Below are positions 26,710 through 36,189 of a stretch of DNA of 64,000 nucleotides, one piece after another. The stretch is taken from the NCBI RefSeq assembly GCF_009834545.1, contig NZ_CP019427.1, forward strand, positions 3,664,001 to 3,728,000, given 5' to 3'. This DNA is from Pseudomonas sp. S04. Lineage in GTDB: Bacteria > Pseudomonadota > Gammaproteobacteria > Pseudomonadales > Pseudomonadaceae. Position numbers and translations under genes: made by a program. Position 1 is the first letter of the stretch. Every line of letters begins with the position of its first letter. The notes below the pieces were generated by a model. The model was not told the origin of the DNA. It searched no databases and was given only the letters and a program-made list of their open reading frames with translations.

Positions 26710-29061
26710 TCAGTCCTGATCCTGGTTCAAGGCTGAGCCAAACACCCCGTGGTAGAACTCCCCGACCCAAGGACCGAACTCCGGTCCGTAGTTCTGTTGC
26801 AGGTCGATGTTGTACTGGCTGAACACACCATTGACCAACTGCGGCTCATTGATCATGAACCAGGGTCCGCCGCTGCCACCCGCCGTCAACTCATCGTGCT
26901 TGACCACGATGGACGGCGCGGCACTGGCCACCTGACTGCCAATGCTCTGCCATGGCACTTGACCGTCGAACGGGAACAGCACCGTGGCTTGCCCCGGATA
27001 ACCGGTGTTCCTCCAGCAACCGGCAACCATGCCCCACTGCAAGCCCACCCAGCCGACCACATCCCCTACTCCGCGGCCATCGGGGCCGGGTTTGACCTTA
27101 CAGAAACCCAGGTCCCAGGCCGGGCTCTGGGTGCTCTCCCAGGCTGTCGGCCAATTCCAGTTCTCCACTTGCCAGCCACCGTAAGGGGCGTTGCCGTTTT
27201 CATAGGCGGGGACGAAATAGAGATTGCTGGCTTGATGCCCATCGAGCAGCAGGCAGTGGGCCGCCGTCAAGATCCCGGATCGATGCACCACCACCGCCGA
27301 CGCGGTGCACGGCCTGCCATTCATATCGAAGAACAGCTTGCCGACGGTACGCTGCGGGTACTCATGCAGGTGCTGAACCCGCGAAGTATCTGGCCCCAGG
27401 TGCACACTCAAGCTGCCCGCAGACGGCGGTGTCCCCCCGGCCAACAGACTGTTGGCGTCGCCGCCGACGATCGACCGGCCAGCCTCCGGCAGCGGGTATT
27501 CATCCAGCGCGTGAGTGGAGCGATCCAGTGGCTGTGCGCTGGCCATGCGTTCGGCGGTCCACAGCGCGGCAAGGTCTTCGAGCGACGTGGTAGCGCTCGC
27601 GGAAAAGTCCTGGGCATGCACGGCGGTGGCCAGCCATGGGCCCACCGGGTAGAGGTTGGCCTCCACCAGGTACCAGACGATGTTCCAGCTGTAGCCTCGG
27701 TCGTAGTCGCTCTTGACGAACACATCGCCGCTACTGCGACCGATTACCTGCTCGCTGACTTTGTGCCAGTCGCCGCCCGTGCCATCGTCCCAGTTGCAGA
27801 TGATGTCCCAGCCGACAATCACCTTGGTCGAATCACGGAAGGAGAACACGTGTTTGTTCCAGCCGATCCGCCATTTCGCCTCGACATGGTCCGAGACGCT
27901 CTGGATGTTGATCCCCGGCAGGTCGCCTTTCTGGAACCCGAAGCTCCAGCGCACCGTGCCCTTGTCGGCGTCGAAGTTCTGGTCCTTCTTCGGCTCGTTT
28001 TTTCCCGCCGCGACCACCTGGGTGTAGAACACCTGGCGGTTGTTGATCTCGCGCAGGCCGTTGAGCAGGCGATTGGTTTCATCGGTTAACAACTCGATCA
28101 TTTTCGAGTCTTTGGGCAAGGAGGCTTGCTGCGCCTGGATTTTCGATTCCAGCCGGTGGTACGGCTCCTCGACCAGGCGTCGGCCGAAGTCCGGGCAGCT
28201 ACTGAACAAGGCGCGCGCCAGCCAGAAACGGTTGTAGAGAAAGCTCAGCTCGGAAAACACCACCGGGCTGACCGGCACTTCGCCGGAAATCGACGGGTCG
28301 ATCACTCGATAGTGCTGCAGGTAGGTTTCCAACTGATTGGCTTGCAGCGACTGGTTGAACCACGGCAGCAACTCGGTGACGATGGTCTCGGCGGTCCAGC
28401 CCGTTTTCGGTGGCGAGGGGATCGCGCTGTTGACCCCGGTGGCCTTGATCCGCACTGAGACGCTGGCGTTGTGTTCCTTGGAGATTCTCTCGAAGCTGGC
28501 GCTGCCCTCGGTACTGAACACCTGGGGCACATCGGCGGCCATCGCGGCGGTGAACTTGTTGCGTTGCTCGGCGCTGGAAAAACGGCACTGGTAGATCGCA
28601 TACAAGGATGAACCGGCCCTGTAGCCTGCGACAAAATAGTCGCCGTACTTGCTGCGAAAATCCTCGCCTGGAGTCACGTTCAGTTCGTTCTTCTGCGCCA
28701 GCGCGTACTGGCTCTCCTCGATCGACACCTGGGCCACCAGTGTCACACTCAGCTCGGAAACCGCCATCTCGTTGAGGAACGAGGTACTGGCCGAGACATT
28801 CACCCCCTCAAGGTTGTAGGCGGCCTTCACCGAGCCGGAAATCATGCTCTGCAGGTCGCTCTCGGACTGCACCAGTGAATAGATGAATTCCGTCGACTTC
28901 TGCCCCGCCGGGGTCACCGTGAACGGCTTGACCGCCGAGGCACGCAATTGACCGGTGATGGCATCGACACCCAACCCGAGCTGGTAGCTCTTTTGCCACG
29001 GCTGGCCCACCACTGTGGTGTTGAGCAGGGAGGTCACCGGATTGCTTGAGATCTGTTTCAT
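26710..29061 (-). CDS. Large two-part protein: pore-former-like N-terminus plus trypsin-like serine protease C-terminus
   Basis: The 783-residue protein has no signal peptide. The first 260 residues are rich in Ser/Thr beta-type sequence. They include YGDYFVAGYRAGSSLYAIYQ, which resembles the central signature of MACPF-type pore-forming proteins and fungal or bacterial relatives. The middle (about 300-520) is rich in Trp and Asp with repeated strand patterns (KWRIGWNKHVFSFRDSTKV). The C-terminal 210 residues are a chymotrypsin/V8-like protease with His602 (ILTAAHCLL), Asp650 (PAWDLGFC) and Ser730 (TAGGSGGPWF). Asp in the usual GDSGG is replaced by Gly. The N-terminal family call is by pattern only; the protease call is firm. 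It stands alone, near a small XRE regulator. Confidence 0.7.
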   Translation of the reverse strand: MKQISSNPVTSLLNTTVVGQPWQKSYQLGLGVDAITGQLRASAVKPFTVTPAGQKSTEFIYSLVQSESDLQSMISGSVKAAYNLEGVNVSASTSFLNEMAVSELSVTLVAQVSIEESQYALAQKNELNVTPGEDFRSKYGDYFVAGYRAGSSLYAIYQCRFSSAEQRNKFTAAMAADVPQVFSTEGSASFERISKEHNASVSVRIKATGVNSAIPSPPKTGWTAETIVTELLPWFNQSLQANQLETYLQHYRVIDPSISGEVPVSPVVFSELSFLYNRFWLARALFSSCPDFGRRLVEEPYHRLESKIQAQQASLPKDSKMIELLTDETNRLLNGLREINNRQVFYTQVVAAGKNEPKKDQNFDADKGTVRWSFGFQKGDLPGINIQSVSDHVEAKWRIGWNKHVFSFRDSTKVIVGWDIICNWDDGTGGDWHKVSEQVIGRSSGDVFVKSDYDRGYSWNIVWYLVEANLYPVGPWLATAVHAQDFSASATTSLEDLAALWTAERMASAQPLDRSTHALDEYPLPEAGRSIVGGDANSLLAGGTPPSAGSLSVHLGPDTSRVQHLHEYPQRTVGKLFFDMNGRPCTASAVVVHRSGILTAAHCLLLDGHQASNLYFVPAYENGNAPYGGWQVENWNWPTAWESTQSPAWDLGFCKVKPGPDGRGVGDVVGWVGLQWGMVAGCWRNTGYPGQATVLFPFDGQVPWQSIGSQVASAAPSIVVKHDELTAGGSGGPWFMINEPQLVNGVFSQYNIDLQQNYGPEFGPWVGEFYHGVFGSALNQDQD

Positions 29062-29210
29062 GGGTCGTTCTCCTTAACAGTTTGAACCGCACAATCGTCA
29101 CTGGCGCCCGACACCCTTGCGGTGCACTTAGCGCGTCACCACCCTGGCAAGCTTGTGCCAGGCCCACAAGCAATGGCGCATGCGTGCTGCGCACTTCTCG
29201 TGCGTGGTGC

Positions 29211-29534
29211 TCAGTAGCCGCTGGCAGGGTCTTGAAGAACACGGATCAGGTGCGCACGTGCCCGGTCACACAGATCGGGGAAAGGCTGCTCGACCGGCCA
29301 TGGCGCCGGCTCTCGGTGCTGCTCCATGCCACCGCGCCCCAGCAGCAGCCAGTCTGCCGATACGTCCAGGTACTCGCACAGGGCGATGACATTGGCCAGG
29401 GTCATGGGACCGCCCTGGCACCAGCGCGATACCGCGCTTTCGCTAACCCCCATGGCGGCAGCCAGCGCGTAGTGTTTGTTGATGTGGCGTTGCCCCATCG
29501 CCTTGCGGATACGTCGTCCTCGATTCAGTGGCAT
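29211..29534 (-). CDS. Small XRE/Cro-CI-type regulator
   Basis: The ATG at 29534 follows GAGGGG and gives 107 residues. The HTH lies at about residues 18-60 (NKHYALAAAMGVSESAVSRWCQGGPMTLANVIALCEYLDVSADWLLLG), a standard Cro/CI fold with the downstream helix. It is followed by a 40-residue tail. It lies upstream of the protease-fusion gene on the same strand, separated by 149 bases, so it may regulate it. No phage genes are near. Confidence 0.85.
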   Translation of the reverse strand: MPLNRGRRIRKAMGQRHINKHYALAAAMGVSESAVSRWCQGGPMTLANVIALCEYLDVSADWLLLGRGGMEQHREPAPWPVEQPFPDLCDRARAHLIRVLQDPASGY

Positions 29535-29698
29535 GTCAGCCCCTCTGCAATGAATATCCTGTAGGGAAATCTGGCACAAAAGCCAAGCACCAGTGAGCGA
29601 TCGCAGGGGGAACTGTGCGGCAGCTAGCAAAGCGCGGGGGGAGACAGCAAAAAAACCGAGGGGTATCAGCTAATTTCGAGCAGTTAAACGATGCCGGG

Positions 29699-30016
29699 CC
29701 TTGTGGGAGCAGCCGGGCGGCGTTCCGTTTGCTCGCGAAAAACGTCAACGATAACGCGTGCATTCAGAATAACCGCGGCGCTCTCCAGACCATCGCGAGC
29801 AGGCCGCAAGCGGGCGCTCGCTCCTACATTAAATTTGCTGAGTGTCTGCAAAACCTGCGGGCGGCCAAGCTCACTGTAGGAGCGAGCTCGCGAAAAACGT
29901 CAACGATAACGCGCACATCCAGAATAACCGCGGCGTTCTCCAGACCATCGCGAGCAGGCCGCAAGCGAGCGCTCGCTCCTACAGGGATTGCGCCGGGCCT
30001 TGTGGGAGCGGCCGGC
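29699..30016. repeat. REP-type repeat cluster
   Basis: Two copies of a unit of about 155 bases start at 29731 and 29886 (GCTCGCGAAAAACGTCAACG, then AATAACCGCGGCG, then CAGACCATCGCGAGCAGGCC). They are bounded by CTTGTGGGAGC at 29699 and 29999. Palindromic GGGAGC/GCTCCTAC arms are shared with the other arrays in the window. The whole 29535-30026 gap is otherwise empty of genes. Confidence 0.85.
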
Positions 30017-30026
30017 GTGCAACGCC

Positions 30027-30755
30027 TTAGTGCTGGAGGATTTTCGAGAGGAAACTGCGGGCCCGGTCCGAGCGTGGGGCGCCGAAGAACTCTTCGGACT
30101 TCACGTCCTCGATGATCTCGCCGCCATCCATGAACACGATGCGATCAGCCACCTTGCGCGCGAAGCCCATTTCGTGGGTCACGCACATCATGGTCATGCC
30201 CTCGCGGGCCAACTGGACCATGACGTCCAGCACTTCGTTGACCATCTCCGGGTCGAGCGCCGAGGTCGGCTCATCGAACAGCATGGCGATCGGGTCCATG
30301 GCCAGGGCCCGTGCAATGGCGACCCGCTGTTGCTGGCCGCCGGACAACTGGATCGGGTACTTGTGCGCATGGCTCTTGAGCCCGACGCGTTCCAGCAGGG
30401 CCATGCCCTTTTTGGTCGCCGTGTCGCGGTCGCGACCCAGCACCTTGATCTGCGCCAGGTTGAGGTTATCGATGATGCTCAGGTGCGGGAACAGTTCGAA
30501 ATGCTGGAACACCATGCCAACCCGCGCACGCAGTTTCGGCAGGTCGACACCCTTGCCCGTGACAGGCTGGTTCTCGATAAAGATCTCGCCTTCCTGCACC
30601 GGCTCCAGGCCGTTGACGCATTTGATCAGGGTGCTCTTGCCGGAACCGGATGGCCCGCACACCACCATCACTTCACCACGCGAGAGCTCGGTGGTGCAGT
30701 TCTTCAGGACCTGGAAGTTGCCGTACCATTTGCTCAGGTTTTTCATCTGGATCAT
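30027..30755 (-). CDS. gltL: Acidic amino acid ABC transporter, ATP-binding protein (GltL/AatP type)
   Basis: The 242-residue protein has Walker A GPSGSGKST near residue 35, the signature QLSGGQQQRVAIARAL, Walker B AMLFDEPTSALDPE and the switch His in CVTHEMGFA. It closely follows the polar amino acid (PAAT) type. Its start codon overlaps the stop of the permease gene upstream by ATGA. It powers import of glutamate/aspartate or a related compound. As part of a minus-strand block next to an aspartate-type aminotransferase, it is probably a paralogue dedicated to that pathway. Confidence 0.93.
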   Translation of the reverse strand: MIQMKNLSKWYGNFQVLKNCTTELSRGEVMVVCGPSGSGKSTLIKCVNGLEPVQEGEIFIENQPVTGKGVDLPKLRARVGMVFQHFELFPHLSIIDNLNLAQIKVLGRDRDTATKKGMALLERVGLKSHAHKYPIQLSGGQQQRVAIARALAMDPIAMLFDEPTSALDPEMVNEVLDVMVQLAREGMTMMCVTHEMGFARKVADRIVFMDGGEIIEDVKSEEFFGAPRSDRARSFLSKILQH

Positions 30756-31438
30756 GCGGTTCTCCCTACATTTCTTTTCAAGCGCTTGGTCAGGCTGGAG
30801 AGCAAGTAGCAGATCACCAGGTAGACCAGGGCCACGAACAGGTACAGCTCCACCAGGCGCCCGTCACGCTGGGCGAACTTGCTGGCCGCGCCGGTAAAGT
30901 CGGCGATGGACAGCACGTACACCAGTGAGGTGTCCTGGAACAGGATGATGGTTTGGGTCAGCAGCAAGGGGGTCATGCGGCGCAACGCCTGGGGCAGGAT
31001 CACGTAGATCATCGATTGCGCCGGACGCAGGCCGAGGGCGGCCGCGGCCTGTCGCTGGCCGCCAGTGATGCTCTGGATACCGCCACGAATGATCTCGCTG
31101 TAGTAGGCCGCCTCGAACATGCAGAAGGTCACGAAAGCGGTGACCACCGGGCCGATCTGCACCGGCCGTTCGGTGCCGAAGGCCATCTGCAGGAGCAAGG
31201 GCATCAGGAAGTAGAACCAGAAGATCACCAGCACCAGCGGGATGCTGCGCATCACCGTCACATAGCCCAGGGCAAAGCCGCGCAATACGCGGTTGTGCGA
31301 CAGGCGCATGAGGGCCAGGAAGGTACCGGCGACGATGCCGACCGACATTGCCACCAGGGTCAACAGCAGGGTGAATTTCAGGCCATTCCACAGGGCCGGC
31401 ATGGCCCGGACAATGACGCTTGGGTCTAGATCAAACAT
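30752..31438 (-). CDS. gltK: Amino acid ABC transporter permease (GltK type)
   Basis: The 228-residue inner-membrane protein has about five helices and the EAA loop EIIRGGIQSITGGQRQAAAALGLRPAQSMIYVILPQALR, typical of PAAT permeases. It pairs with the second permease just upstream (two bases between) to form the channel dimer. It overlaps the ATP-binding gene by four bases. Confidence 0.92.
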   Translation of the reverse strand: MFDLDPSVIVRAMPALWNGLKFTLLLTLVAMSVGIVAGTFLALMRLSHNRVLRGFALGYVTVMRSIPLVLVIFWFYFLMPLLLQMAFGTERPVQIGPVVTAFVTFCMFEAAYYSEIIRGGIQSITGGQRQAAAALGLRPAQSMIYVILPQALRRMTPLLLTQTIILFQDTSLVYVLSIADFTGAASKFAQRDGRLVELYLFVALVYLVICYLLSSLTKRLKRNVGRTA

Positions 31439-31440
31439 GA

Positions 31441-32169
31441 CTACCTCGTCGCGCCGCGAATGGCCAGGGAACGTTCGATGTGACCCATGACAAAGGTCAC
31501 CAGCAGCGAAATCACCACGTAGATCACGGTTGCGGCGGTGAACGCCTCAAAGGTGTTGAACGAGTACTCGCTGACGTTGCGCGCCTGCGCGGTCAACTCC
31601 ATCAAGCCGATGGTCAGGGCCACCGATGAGTTCTTCAGGGTGTTCAGGGCCTCGGAGGTCAGCGGCGGGAATACCACGCGGATCGCCTGGGGCAACAACA
31701 CCTGCAGGTACATCTGGGTCGGGCGCAGGCCCAGCGCCAGGGCCGCGCCCCGCTGCCCGCCGGCGACCGACTCGATACCGGCCTTGAACAGCTCCGACAA
31801 TTTGGCCGAGGTGAACAGGGTCAGCGCCACCACGGCACTGAAGAACGAGGGATAGGGCAAGTCCTGCTTGAGGTAGTCACCCATCGACACCGGGAGTAAC
31901 TCGGGCACCACGAAGAAGCAGATGAACATTTGCACCAGCAGCGGGATGTTGCGAAACACCTCGGTGTACAGGTTGCACAGCCATACCAGTGGCCGCAGCG
32001 TACTGGTGCGCAGGGTGCCGACCAGGCCACCGATCAACAACGCGAGGATGAACGCGACCAGGGTGGTCGCCAGGGTCCAGCTGGTACCGGTGACCAGCCA
32101 GTGCAGATACGACGAAGTTTCTCCGGGAGCGAAATCCCAGAACACGCTCCAGTTCCAGTTGTAATCCAT
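31441..32169 (-). CDS. gltJ: Amino acid ABC transporter permease (GltJ type)
   Basis: The ATG at 32169 (MDYNWNWSVFWDFAPGETSSYLHWL) matches the usual start of GltJ-type permeases; a further in-frame extension adds a short unlikely tail. The 242 residues hold five helices and the loop KLSELFKAGIESVAGGQRGAALALGLRPTQMYLQVLLPQAIR. It works with the GltK-type permease and the ATP-binding protein encoded downstream. Confidence 0.92.
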   Translation of the reverse strand: MDYNWNWSVFWDFAPGETSSYLHWLVTGTSWTLATTLVAFILALLIGGLVGTLRTSTLRPLVWLCNLYTEVFRNIPLLVQMFICFFVVPELLPVSMGDYLKQDLPYPSFFSAVVALTLFTSAKLSELFKAGIESVAGGQRGAALALGLRPTQMYLQVLLPQAIRVVFPPLTSEALNTLKNSSVALTIGLMELTAQARNVSEYSFNTFEAFTAATVIYVVISLLVTFVMGHIERSLAIRGATR

Positions 32170-32291
32170 CAACCACCAACCTTTAAGAAAAAGCACAACG
32201 CTTGCACGCTGGACACGCTCTCCCCTGCGCAGGAGCTGGCAAGCCAGCGCCCGCGCCTTGAAAAGCGCCTCAGCTCATTGGCAAACCGGCA

Positions 32292-33191
32292 TCAGACGCC
32301 GGTGTCGTTCGGGTGCGCGATGGCTTGTTTCAGCGCTTCGCTCATCGGCAGGTTGATCACGGCATTCTTCGGCGGGATCGGCTGCTCGAACCATTTCGGG
32401 TACTGGGTATCGATCACGCCAGTGCTGTAGAGGTTGCGCAACACGTCATCGGCAAAGGACTTGAACTGCGGGTCGTTCTTGCGGATGCCGATGGCATAGG
32501 GTTCGGCGGACATCGGCTCGGGCAGCAAGGTGTAGGCATCCGGGCTGCGGCTTTGGGCGATGGTTGCCATCAACTGCACGTCGTCGTTGATGTAGGCCAC
32601 GGCGCGCCCGGTTTCCAGCATCAGGAAGGCTTCGCCACCGTCCTTGGCATTGAGGATTTTCAGGCCCAGCTGTTTTTCCCGGTCCAGGTTCTTGGTGATC
32701 CACTCGCCGCTGCCCCCGGTAATCACCACCACCGCCTTGCCCTTGAGGTCGGCGACGCTGTTGATGCCGGCGGTCTTCTTCACCGCGTACTTGGCGCTGG
32801 CCACATAGCTGGTGAGCAGGAAGCCGATCTGTTTCTGGCGCTCGACGGTGTTGGTGGTCACCCCACACTCCAGGTCGATGGTGCCATTGATCAACAGTGG
32901 CGTACGGGTCGCCGCGACAACCGAGACGTACTCGGTCTTGAGGCCCGGCTCGCCCACCTTGACCTTGATCTGGTCGACGATTTTCTGGCACAGCTCGATG
33001 CTGTAGCCGATCGGTTGCTGGGCATCGTTGAGGTAGGAAAACGGCAACGAGGCGTCGCGGTAGCCGAGGGTGACGGTGCCCGATTCCTTGATTTTCTTCA
33101 GGGTTCCTGTGAGGTCGTCAGCCTGTGCAACGCTGGTGCCCAGACAAGCAGCGACGACTAGGGCAAGCAGCTGTTTCTTTTTATCGAGCAT
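32292..33191 (-). CDS. gltI: Periplasmic amino acid-binding protein (GltI/AatJ-like)
   Basis: The 299-residue protein has a signal peptide ending near SVAQADD (residue 24). The type-3 binding fold follows: GTLKKIKESGTVTLGYRDASLPFSY and RTPLLINGTIDLECGVTTNTVERQKQIGF. It resembles glutamate/aspartate binders (AatJ), but the ligand-lining segments differ, so a non-standard acidic or hydroxy amino acid is possible. The permease gene follows after 122 bases, a common place for a processing site that keeps binder levels high. Confidence 0.9.
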   Translation of the reverse strand: MLDKKKQLLALVVAACLGTSVAQADDLTGTLKKIKESGTVTLGYRDASLPFSYLNDAQQPIGYSIELCQKIVDQIKVKVGEPGLKTEYVSVVAATRTPLLINGTIDLECGVTTNTVERQKQIGFLLTSYVASAKYAVKKTAGINSVADLKGKAVVVITGGSGEWITKNLDREKQLGLKILNAKDGGEAFLMLETGRAVAYINDDVQLMATIAQSRSPDAYTLLPEPMSAEPYAIGIRKNDPQFKSFADDVLRNLYSTGVIDTQYPKWFEQPIPPKNAVINLPMSEALKQAIAHPNDTGV

Positions 33192-33246
33192 GGGGATCTC
33201 CGACTATTGTTATGGCAGCTTTGGCACAGCGAAAGGGCGAAGAACT

Positions 33247-34449
33247 TCAGCGCAAGGCATCCAGCGCTTCGCGGATACGAACGACAGCTTTTTGTAGGTT
33301 TTCCCGGGAGGTGGCGAACGACAGCCGGAAGTACCCCGGCAACCCGAACGCCAACCCCGGCACGACGGCGACACCGGCATGGTTGAGCAGATAGGCCGAC
33401 AACTCGACGTCATCGCTGATCACCTGCCCGTCCGGGCTGACCCGACCGAGCAGCTGGCTGCACTCGGGGAAGGCATAAAAGGCCCCTGCCGGTGCGCTCA
33501 GGCGCAAGCCGGTGCACTGGCGCAGACCGTCCACCAACAGACGACCGCGCGCGGCGTACTCGGTGGCGCTGTGCTTGACGAAATCCTGCGGGCCTTGCAG
33601 CGCGGCGCGCGATGCCTCCTGGGAAATCGCGCTGGCGCCTGAAGTGCTTTGCGACTGGATCTTGCTGATCGCGGCGATCAGCGCCTTGGGGCCGGCGGCG
33701 TAGCCGATACGCCAGCCGGTCATGGCATAGGCCTTGGCCACACCATTGATCAGCAGGGTGCGCTCACGCAGCTGCGGGCAGGCATTGGCGAAGGACACGA
33801 ACGGTTGGTCGGCGAGCAGCACGTGCTCGTAGATTTCGTCGGACATCACCAGCACATTGGGAAAGTCTTCCAGCACCTTGCCCAGCGCTTGCAGCTCGGC
33901 GAGGGAGTAGATCGCGCCGCTGGGATTGGACGGCGAGTTGAGGACCAGCCAGCGGCTCTTCTCGGTCAGCGCGGCCTGCAGCGCCTCGGCGGTCAGCTTG
34001 AAGCCGACCTCGATGCCACAGGCAATCACCTGCGGGCTGCCGCCATTCAAGGTGACGATATCGGAATAGGAGACCCAGTACGGCGCGGGGATGATCACCT
34101 CGTCACCGGCTTCCAGGGTGGCCATGAAGGTGTTGAAGATCACCTGCTTGGCGCCGTTGCCCACGGTGATCTCGTCGACGCTGTAGTCCAGGCCATTCTC
34201 GCGCTGGAACTTGCTGACGATCGCCTGGCGCAAGGCCAGGGTGCCCTGGGGCGCGGTGTAGCGGGTATGGCCGTCACGCATGGCCTGGCAGGCCGCGTCG
34301 ATGATGTGGGCCGGGGTATCGAAATCCGGTTCACCCAGGCTCATGTCGACAATGTCGCGACCCTGGCTGGCCAGCTCCTTGGCACGCATGGAGATAATCA
34401 TGCTCGGAGAAGAAGAGATCTGCTTGACGCGTTGACTTTCAAAACTCAT
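33247..34449 (-). CDS. Aspartate aminotransferase-like PLP enzyme
   Basis: The ATG at 34449 gives 400 residues and the usual start MSFESQRVKQISSSPSMIISMRAKEL. A longer frame to 34587 is not supported. Fold-type I class I/II motifs are present: SLGEPDFDTPAHI, NSPSNPSGAIYS, MSDEIYEHVLL, and the PLP Lys239 in INGVAKAYAMTGWRIGYA. It should move the amino group from aspartate (or a relative) to 2-oxoglutarate. It is followed after 55 bases by the binding-protein gene, so transport and transamination are expressed together. It is upstream-insulated by a terminator at 34585-34638. Confidence 0.9.
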   Translation of the reverse strand: MSFESQRVKQISSSPSMIISMRAKELASQGRDIVDMSLGEPDFDTPAHIIDAACQAMRDGHTRYTAPQGTLALRQAIVSKFQRENGLDYSVDEITVGNGAKQVIFNTFMATLEAGDEVIIPAPYWVSYSDIVTLNGGSPQVIACGIEVGFKLTAEALQAALTEKSRWLVLNSPSNPSGAIYSLAELQALGKVLEDFPNVLVMSDEIYEHVLLADQPFVSFANACPQLRERTLLINGVAKAYAMTGWRIGYAAGPKALIAAISKIQSQSTSGASAISQEASRAALQGPQDFVKHSATEYAARGRLLVDGLRQCTGLRLSAPAGAFYAFPECSQLLGRVSPDGQVISDDVELSAYLLNHAGVAVVPGLAFGLPGYFRLSFATSRENLQKAVVRIREALDALR

Positions 34450-34584
34450 GAAATGCCCGCCTTCCATGGAGGTCCGCTGAAGATCATGGAGGATCGTCAA
34501 GCGCCTCGCTGTTGTTGTACGACGTAGTATGACATGCGTTTTTCTGATTTCGCAATCGCCAAGTGCCAGTGTTTTTTTTCCACG

Positions 34585-34638
34585 CAAAAAAGCCCGTCAT
34601 CCCACGATAACCAGTGGTTATCGTGGGATGACGGGCTT
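34585..34638 (-). terminator. Intrinsic terminator with perfect 23-bp stem (minus strand)
   Basis: Arms at 34590-34612 and 34616-34638 are perfectly complementary over 23 bases with a 3-base loop. The arm ends in AAGCCCGTCATCCC-type sequence. Read on the minus strand the stem is followed by a run of T (AAAAAA at 34586-34591 on plus). It ends the dehydrogenase operon before the aminotransferase gene. Confidence 0.92.
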
Positions 34639-34766
34639 GATGGGTCTAGATGAGGGTGATGGCAGCGCTAGGTTCAAGCAGAAAAAAATCGCTGCCTGGG
34701 TTGCTTAACCCCGAAAGAGGTACGATGACTTAACGACCTCTTCCGGGAACTGAGACCTTCCAGCAC

Positions 34767-36179
34767 CTAGGCCGGCGTATTGAGGCACACCACCTTGGGC
34801 TGGGTCATTTCCTCATAGGCAAAGCGCACCCCTTCGCGTCCCAGGCTGCCGTACTTGGAGCCGCCGAACGGCATCGCATCGAAGCGGTAATCCGAGGAGT
34901 CGTTGATCATCACCCCTCCCGCCTCAATCCGCCGAGCAGCGCTCATGGCCGTGGCCAGGTTACCGGTGAAGATCCCTGCGTGCAGGCTGTACTCAGGCTC
35001 GTTGGCCAGCGCGATGGCCTCATCGAAACTGTCGAAGGGTTGCAGGACCACCACCGGGGCGAACACTTCATCGCGCCACAACCGGCTGGCGTGATCGACA
35101 TTCTCCAGCACCGTTGCCGCGTAGCAAGAACCTTGGCGGCGATGACCGCAGAGTAGCGTGGCGCCCTCGCGCAAGGCTTCGTTGACCACCTGCTCGGCAT
35201 TCTGTGCGGCCTGCGGGGTGATCATCGGCCCGATATCAGTGCTCGCCAAGGCAGGATCACCGGCGACCAGCGCCTCGGCCTGGCGCACGAAGCCTTCGCG
35301 AAAGGCCTCATAGACCGACGCCTGGACCAACAGGCGCTGGGTGCCGATGCAGTTCTGCCCGGCCGCCCAGAACGCCCCGGACACACAACTGTCGATCGCC
35401 GCCGGCAAGTCGCAGTCACCCATCACGATCACCGGCGCATTGCCGCCCAGGTCCATGGCCAGCTTCTTCAGGCCGGCGGTGCGGGCAATCTTTTCGCCGG
35501 TGACGAAGCCGCCGGTGAAGGAAATCATCCGCACCTCGCGGGCAGCCACCAGCGCCCGACCCAACTCTGCCCCACCGGTAGCGACCGTGACGACCGCCTC
35601 CGGCAGCCCGGCTTGCACCAGGTAATCCACCAGGCGCAGGGCCGACAAGGGCGCCAACTCCGAGGGCTTGAGGATCACCGCATTGCCCCCGGCAATCGCC
35701 GGGCCGAGCTTATGCGCCACCAGGTTCAGTGGATCGTTGTACGGGGTGATCGCGACGATCAGGCCCAACGGCTCACGGGTGAACCAGCCCTGGCGTGACT
35801 CGGAGCCTTCATAGGCATCGAACGGCACCACTTCGCCAGCGTTGCGCTTGGCCTCCTCGGCCGACAACTTGAGGGTATTGACGCAGCGCTTGACCTCTTT
35901 TTGCGCCTGCACTTGGGTCTTGCCGGCTTCCTCGACAATCAGCCGGGCAAAGCCCTGGGCGTCGCGCTCGATGGCCAGCGCGGCCTGCTCGAGAATCCGT
36001 GCGCGACGATGGCGCGGCAGCGCGGCGCAGAGGCGCGCGCCATGCCGGCCCTGCTCCAGCAGCTGCGGGACCTGGGCCGCATCCACCTTGACAACCGTGC
36101 CGACGACGCTGCCGTCAAATGGGTTCAACACATCGATGTGCGGTTCAACAACCGCCAGGGCCAGACGCGATAGGTTCAC
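34767..36179 (-). CDS. Aldehyde dehydrogenase family protein, candidate aspartate-semialdehyde oxidase
   Basis: The 470-residue protein has the aldehyde dehydrogenase fold: [41 protein letters not shown] and the catalytic Cys277 in [10 protein letters not shown]. At the place of the general-base Glu it has Asp243 ([10 protein letters not shown]), 34 residues before the Cys as in the Sad enzyme of this window. The gene follows the homoserine dehydrogenase by 10 bases in one operon. If homoserine is oxidised to aspartate semialdehyde by the first enzyme, this one would make aspartate. The substrate is inferred, not seen. Confidence 0.85.
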   Translation of the reverse strand: MNLSRLALAVVEPHIDVLNPFDGSVVGTVVKVDAAQVPQLLEQGRHGARLCAALPRHRRARILEQAALAIERDAQGFARLIVEEAGKTQVQAQKEVKRCVNTLKLSAEEAKRNAGEVVPFDAYEGSESRQGWFTREPLGLIVAITPYNDPLNLVAHKLGPAIAGGNAVILKPSELAPLSALRLVDYLVQAGLPEAVVTVATGGAELGRALVAAREVRMISFTGGFVTGEKIARTAGLKKLAMDLGGNAPVIVMGDCDLPAAIDSCVSGAFWAAGQNCIGTQRLLVQASVYEAFREGFVRQAEALVAGDPALASTDIGPMITPQAAQNAEQVVNEALREGATLLCGHRRQGSCYAATVLENVDHASRLWRDEVFAPVVVLQPFDSFDEAIALANEPEYSLHAGIFTGNLATAMSAARRIEAGGVMINDSSDYRFDAMPFGGSKYGSLGREGVRFAYEEMTQPKVVCLNTPA

Positions 36180-36189
36180 AGGCTTTCTC

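Noticed and set aside
29211..29534. Prophage repressor
   Set aside because: The XRE protein could be of phage origin, but no integrase, structural or lysis genes lie near it.
32170..32291. Terminator between the binding-protein and permease genes
   Set aside because: Only a five-base GCTGG/CCAGC stem with no T run is visible, so it is not listed.
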